A stretch of DNA of 64,000 bases from Brachybacterium sp. EE-P12 (lineage in GTDB: Bacteria > Actinomycetota > Actinomycetes > Actinomycetales > Dermabacteraceae), in contig NZ_QXCP01000010.1 of NCBI RefSeq assembly GCF_003711805.1, positions 63,061 to 127,060 on the forward strand, read 5' to 3'. This document shows positions 62,061 through 64,000 of the stretch, piece by piece. Each line of letters opens with the position of its first letter. The first letter of the stretch is position 1. The position numbers and the translations under genes were made by a program. Under the pieces are notes generated by a model. It worked only from the letters and a program-made list of their open reading frames with translations. It was not told the DNA's origin and did no database searches.

Positions 62061-63023
62061 ATGACCGCACTCGACGCGACGACGCGTCCCGGCCCCCTGG
62101 GGAGCCGTCACGAGGCGGGCGTCTCCTCGCCCGCACCGCGACGCCGCTCCCGCTCGCTCACCCACCGCCCCGCCACCGGGGTGCTGCTGATCGCCCCTGC
62201 CCTCTTGCTCGTCGCCTTCTTCGCGCTGGTCCCGTTGCTTCTCGCGGTGTACATCTCCTTCACGAACTGGCCGCTGATCGGCGACTACCGCTTCGTGGGG
62301 CTGGACAACTACATCCAGGCCGTGCAGGACCCGGGCATGTGGAAAGCGCTGCGGTACACCCTGCTCTACACAGGCATCGTCACCGGTCCGATCCTGCTGC
62401 TCGGCTACGGGCTGGCGGTCCTGGTGCGCTCCAACCGTCGCGGCGCGACCGTGCTGCGCACCATCTTCTTCCTCCCCTACGTCATCGGTCTCACGACGCT
62501 GAGCTACATGCTCGTCCTCGAGGCGCAGCCTGACTCCGGGGCGCTGAACCGTATCCTCGCGGGCCTCGGCCTGACCGACGGCAGCACGGCGTGGCTGCTC
62601 GACGGCGTGCTCGGGACGATCGTGCTCTCGGCGCTCGTGATCTGGGCGGTGCCGGGGCTGACCATGATCCTGCTGCTCTCCGCGATGCAGGGCGTGCCCA
62701 CCGAGGTCTACGAGGCGGCGGACATCGACGGCGCGAGCTGGCGGCGTCGCGAGTGGTCGATCACGGTGCCGATCATCCGCCCGGCGATCGGGATGTCGCT
62801 GATCATCTCCGTGATCGGCTCGTTCCTGGCGTTCAACCAGTTCTTCATCCTCACCAAGGGCGGGCCCGGCACCGACACCACCACGATCGTCGGCTTCGTC
62901 TACAACCGCGCCTTCGTCGAGCTGCAGCTCGGCTCGGCCACCGCGATCTCGCTGATCCTCGTCGTGTTCACGGCGCTGGTCACGATCGCCCAGTTCGTCC
63001 TGCTCCGAGGAAGTGATGAGTGA
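62061..63023 (+). CDS. ABC sugar transporter permease (MalF/UgpA type)
   Basis: 320 residues with six helices after a basic N-terminus (HEAGVSSPAPRRRSRSLTHR). The EAA loop is VYEAADIDGASWRRREWSIT (about 214-233), followed by VPIIRPAIG. AGGAG lies 8 bp before the ATG. First of two permeases; the second starts within the stop codon region. Confidence 0.93.
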   Translation: MTALDATTRPGPLGSRHEAGVSSPAPRRRSRSLTHRPATGVLLIAPALLLVAFFALVPLLLAVYISFTNWPLIGDYRFVGLDNYIQAVQDPGMWKALRYTLLYTGIVTGPILLLGYGLAVLVRSNRRGATVLRTIFFLPYVIGLTTLSYMLVLEAQPDSGALNRILAGLGLTDGSTAWLLDGVLGTIVLSALVIWAVPGLTMILLLSAMQGVPTEVYEAADIDGASWRRREWSITVPIIRPAIGMSLIISVIGSFLAFNQFFILTKGGPGTDTTTIVGFVYNRAFVELQLGSATAISLILVVFTALVTIAQFVLLRGSDE

Positions 63024-63871
63024 TGAGCCGTCCCGTCGTCAAGGACCGTCGTGCCGTGCCATATGCCGTGCTCGGCGTCTTGTTCGCACTGATCTTCAGT
63101 CTGCCGCTGCTGTGGTCGATCCTCCGCGCCTTCCAGCCCAACGAGACGATCCTGGGGACCCCGGCGCTCCCGGAGCTGTTCGACCTCACCGGGCAGAACT
63201 TCTCCGTCTTCCTCTCCTCCGACGCGGTCATGCTCCGCCCGGTGCTCAACAGCATCGTGGTGTCGCTGTCGACCGCAGCTCTCACCGCCCTCGTCGCGAC
63301 CCTGGCCGGCTACGGCTTCTCGAAGTTCAGCTTCGGCGGCTCGCGCCTCGCCTTCGGCCTCATCCTGCTGTCGATGATGGTGCCCTTCCAGGCGATCCTC
63401 ACCCCGCTGTACCTGCTGATGAACTCGGTGGGGCTCACCGACTCGCTGCTGGGGCTGGTGCTCTTCTCCGCCAACTTCGCGCTCCCCTTCGGGATCTTCC
63501 TCATGAAGAACACCTTCGATACCGTGCCGCAGGCCCTCGAGGACTCCGCCATCATCGACGGCGCGGGCACTCTGCGAATGCTGGCGGAGGTGCTGCGGCC
63601 GATGATCATCCCGGGGATCGCGAGCTCCGCCCTCTATGCCTTCCTCACCTCGTGGACAGAGTTCCTGGGCGCTCTGACCTTCCTGACCACGGAGAAGTAC
63701 TTCACCCTCCCGATCGCCCTGCTGAACATCCAGGTGGGCACGTACGGCGAGGTCGACTTCGGCCAGCTCGTCGCCGGCTCCGTGATCGCGATGATCCCCT
63801 GCGTGATCCTGTACGTCTCGCTGCAGCGGTTCTACGTGCAGGGCCTGGCCGCCGGGGCTGTGAAGGGCTGA
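63023..63871 (+). CDS. ABC sugar transporter permease (MalG/UgpE type)
   Basis: 282 residues with six helices. EAA loop ALEDSAIIDGAGTLRMLAEV (about 172-191), then LRPMIIPGIASSALYAFLT. The ATG at 63023 shares its A with the preceding stop (TGATG); a GTG at 63020 is an alternative. GAGGAAG upstream. No ATPase follows, so a shared MsiK-type ATPase elsewhere is expected (inference). Confidence 0.93.
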   Translation: MSRPVVKDRRAVPYAVLGVLFALIFSLPLLWSILRAFQPNETILGTPALPELFDLTGQNFSVFLSSDAVMLRPVLNSIVVSLSTAALTALVATLAGYGFSKFSFGGSRLAFGLILLSMMVPFQAILTPLYLLMNSVGLTDSLLGLVLFSANFALPFGIFLMKNTFDTVPQALEDSAIIDGAGTLRMLAEVLRPMIIPGIASSALYAFLTSWTEFLGALTFLTTEKYFTLPIALLNIQVGTYGEVDFGQLVAGSVIAMIPCVILYVSLQRFYVQGLAAGAVKG

Positions 63872-63918
63872 GCCGCCCGCCCTGTCTCCGTCCGCACCGT
63901 TGTGCCACAATCGCACAC

Positions 63919-64000
63919 ATGGCCGCCATCGATTCCCGAGAGCTCGGGCACCGCATCCAGGAGTCACGCACCCGTCGAGGAATGTCCCAGGACGGACTCG
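63919..64000 (+). CDS. XRE-family HTH regulator, cut by window edge
   Basis: 27 visible residues, including RELGHRIQESRTRRGMSQDG, match the first helices of an XRE/Cro-type HTH (LGxRIxxxRxxRGMSQ). CACAAT lies 7 bp before the ATG, as for other leaderless-type starts here. The remainder is outside the window. Confidence 0.75.
   Translation, partial: MAAIDSRELGHRIQESRTRRGMSQDGL

Overview
The window is very G+C-rich DNA with tightly packed genes, frequent 4-bp ATGA/GTGA start-stop overlaps, several promoters placed as for leaderless mRNAs, a sortase substrate with an LAATG signal, and a type II NADH dehydrogenase. This fits an actinobacterium of the Micrococcales. From memory only, a Dermabacteraceae genus such as Brachybacterium is the closest guess; no 16S or other marker is present to prove it. 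I see no tRNA, rRNA, CRISPR array or insertion sequence.

Layout. 1-3024: the end of a thiamine salvage operon (thiD tail, MFS transporter, thiM, thiE). 3067-8845: a flavin disulfide oxidoreductase, a membrane protein, a methyltransferase, an ArsR/AHSA1 pair and an APC permease. 9005-13432: a 1475-aa secreted nucleotidase/nuclease with SLH repeats, divergent from ndh (13900-15339). 15373-20275: a translationally coupled MoxR-DUF58-transglutaminase operon, divergent from an acidic LAATG-anchored surface protein. 21819-25611: an MFS gene with a damaged start, two DUF202 proteins, a formylglycine-generating enzyme and the wreck of its likely sulfatase target. 25728-27025: a mazEF-like module and a TetR regulator. 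27199-29156: an isomerase/epimerase plus Gfo/Idh pair, then a frameshifted patatin phospholipase.

30736-40006 is a divergent organosulfur cluster: two flavin-dependent monooxygenases of the sulfonate/sulfone type, an O-acetylhomoserine sulfhydrylase-like enzyme and a peptide/nickel-type ABC importer whose second permease and first ATPase are fused. 40027-46654 holds a GNAT protein, an M23 peptidase, rmlB with an rmlA remnant, a membrane protein, a decayed MNT-HEPN pair, and a PhoD phosphatase with a coupled FN3 protein.

46834-57434 is the least ordinary part. It has two colinear membrane-tethered proteins, each a sigma factor plus zinc-finger anti-sigma-like segment plus one membrane helix plus a surface tail, and two paralogues of a small DVDGDALT protein that I cannot assign. 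It also has a MalT/LuxR-type regulator with a degenerate P-loop, a 3-oxoacid CoA-transferase and an adenosine deaminase. 57639-63871 is an arabinoside-type uptake operon (LacI, GH127, ABC binding protein and two permeases, no ATPase). A truncated XRE regulator starts at 63919.

Recurrent themes are gene decay (sulfatase, patatin, rmlA, MNT, HEPN, MFS start), leaderless-type starts, and hairpins at convergent gene ends in which the two stop codons pair with each other.
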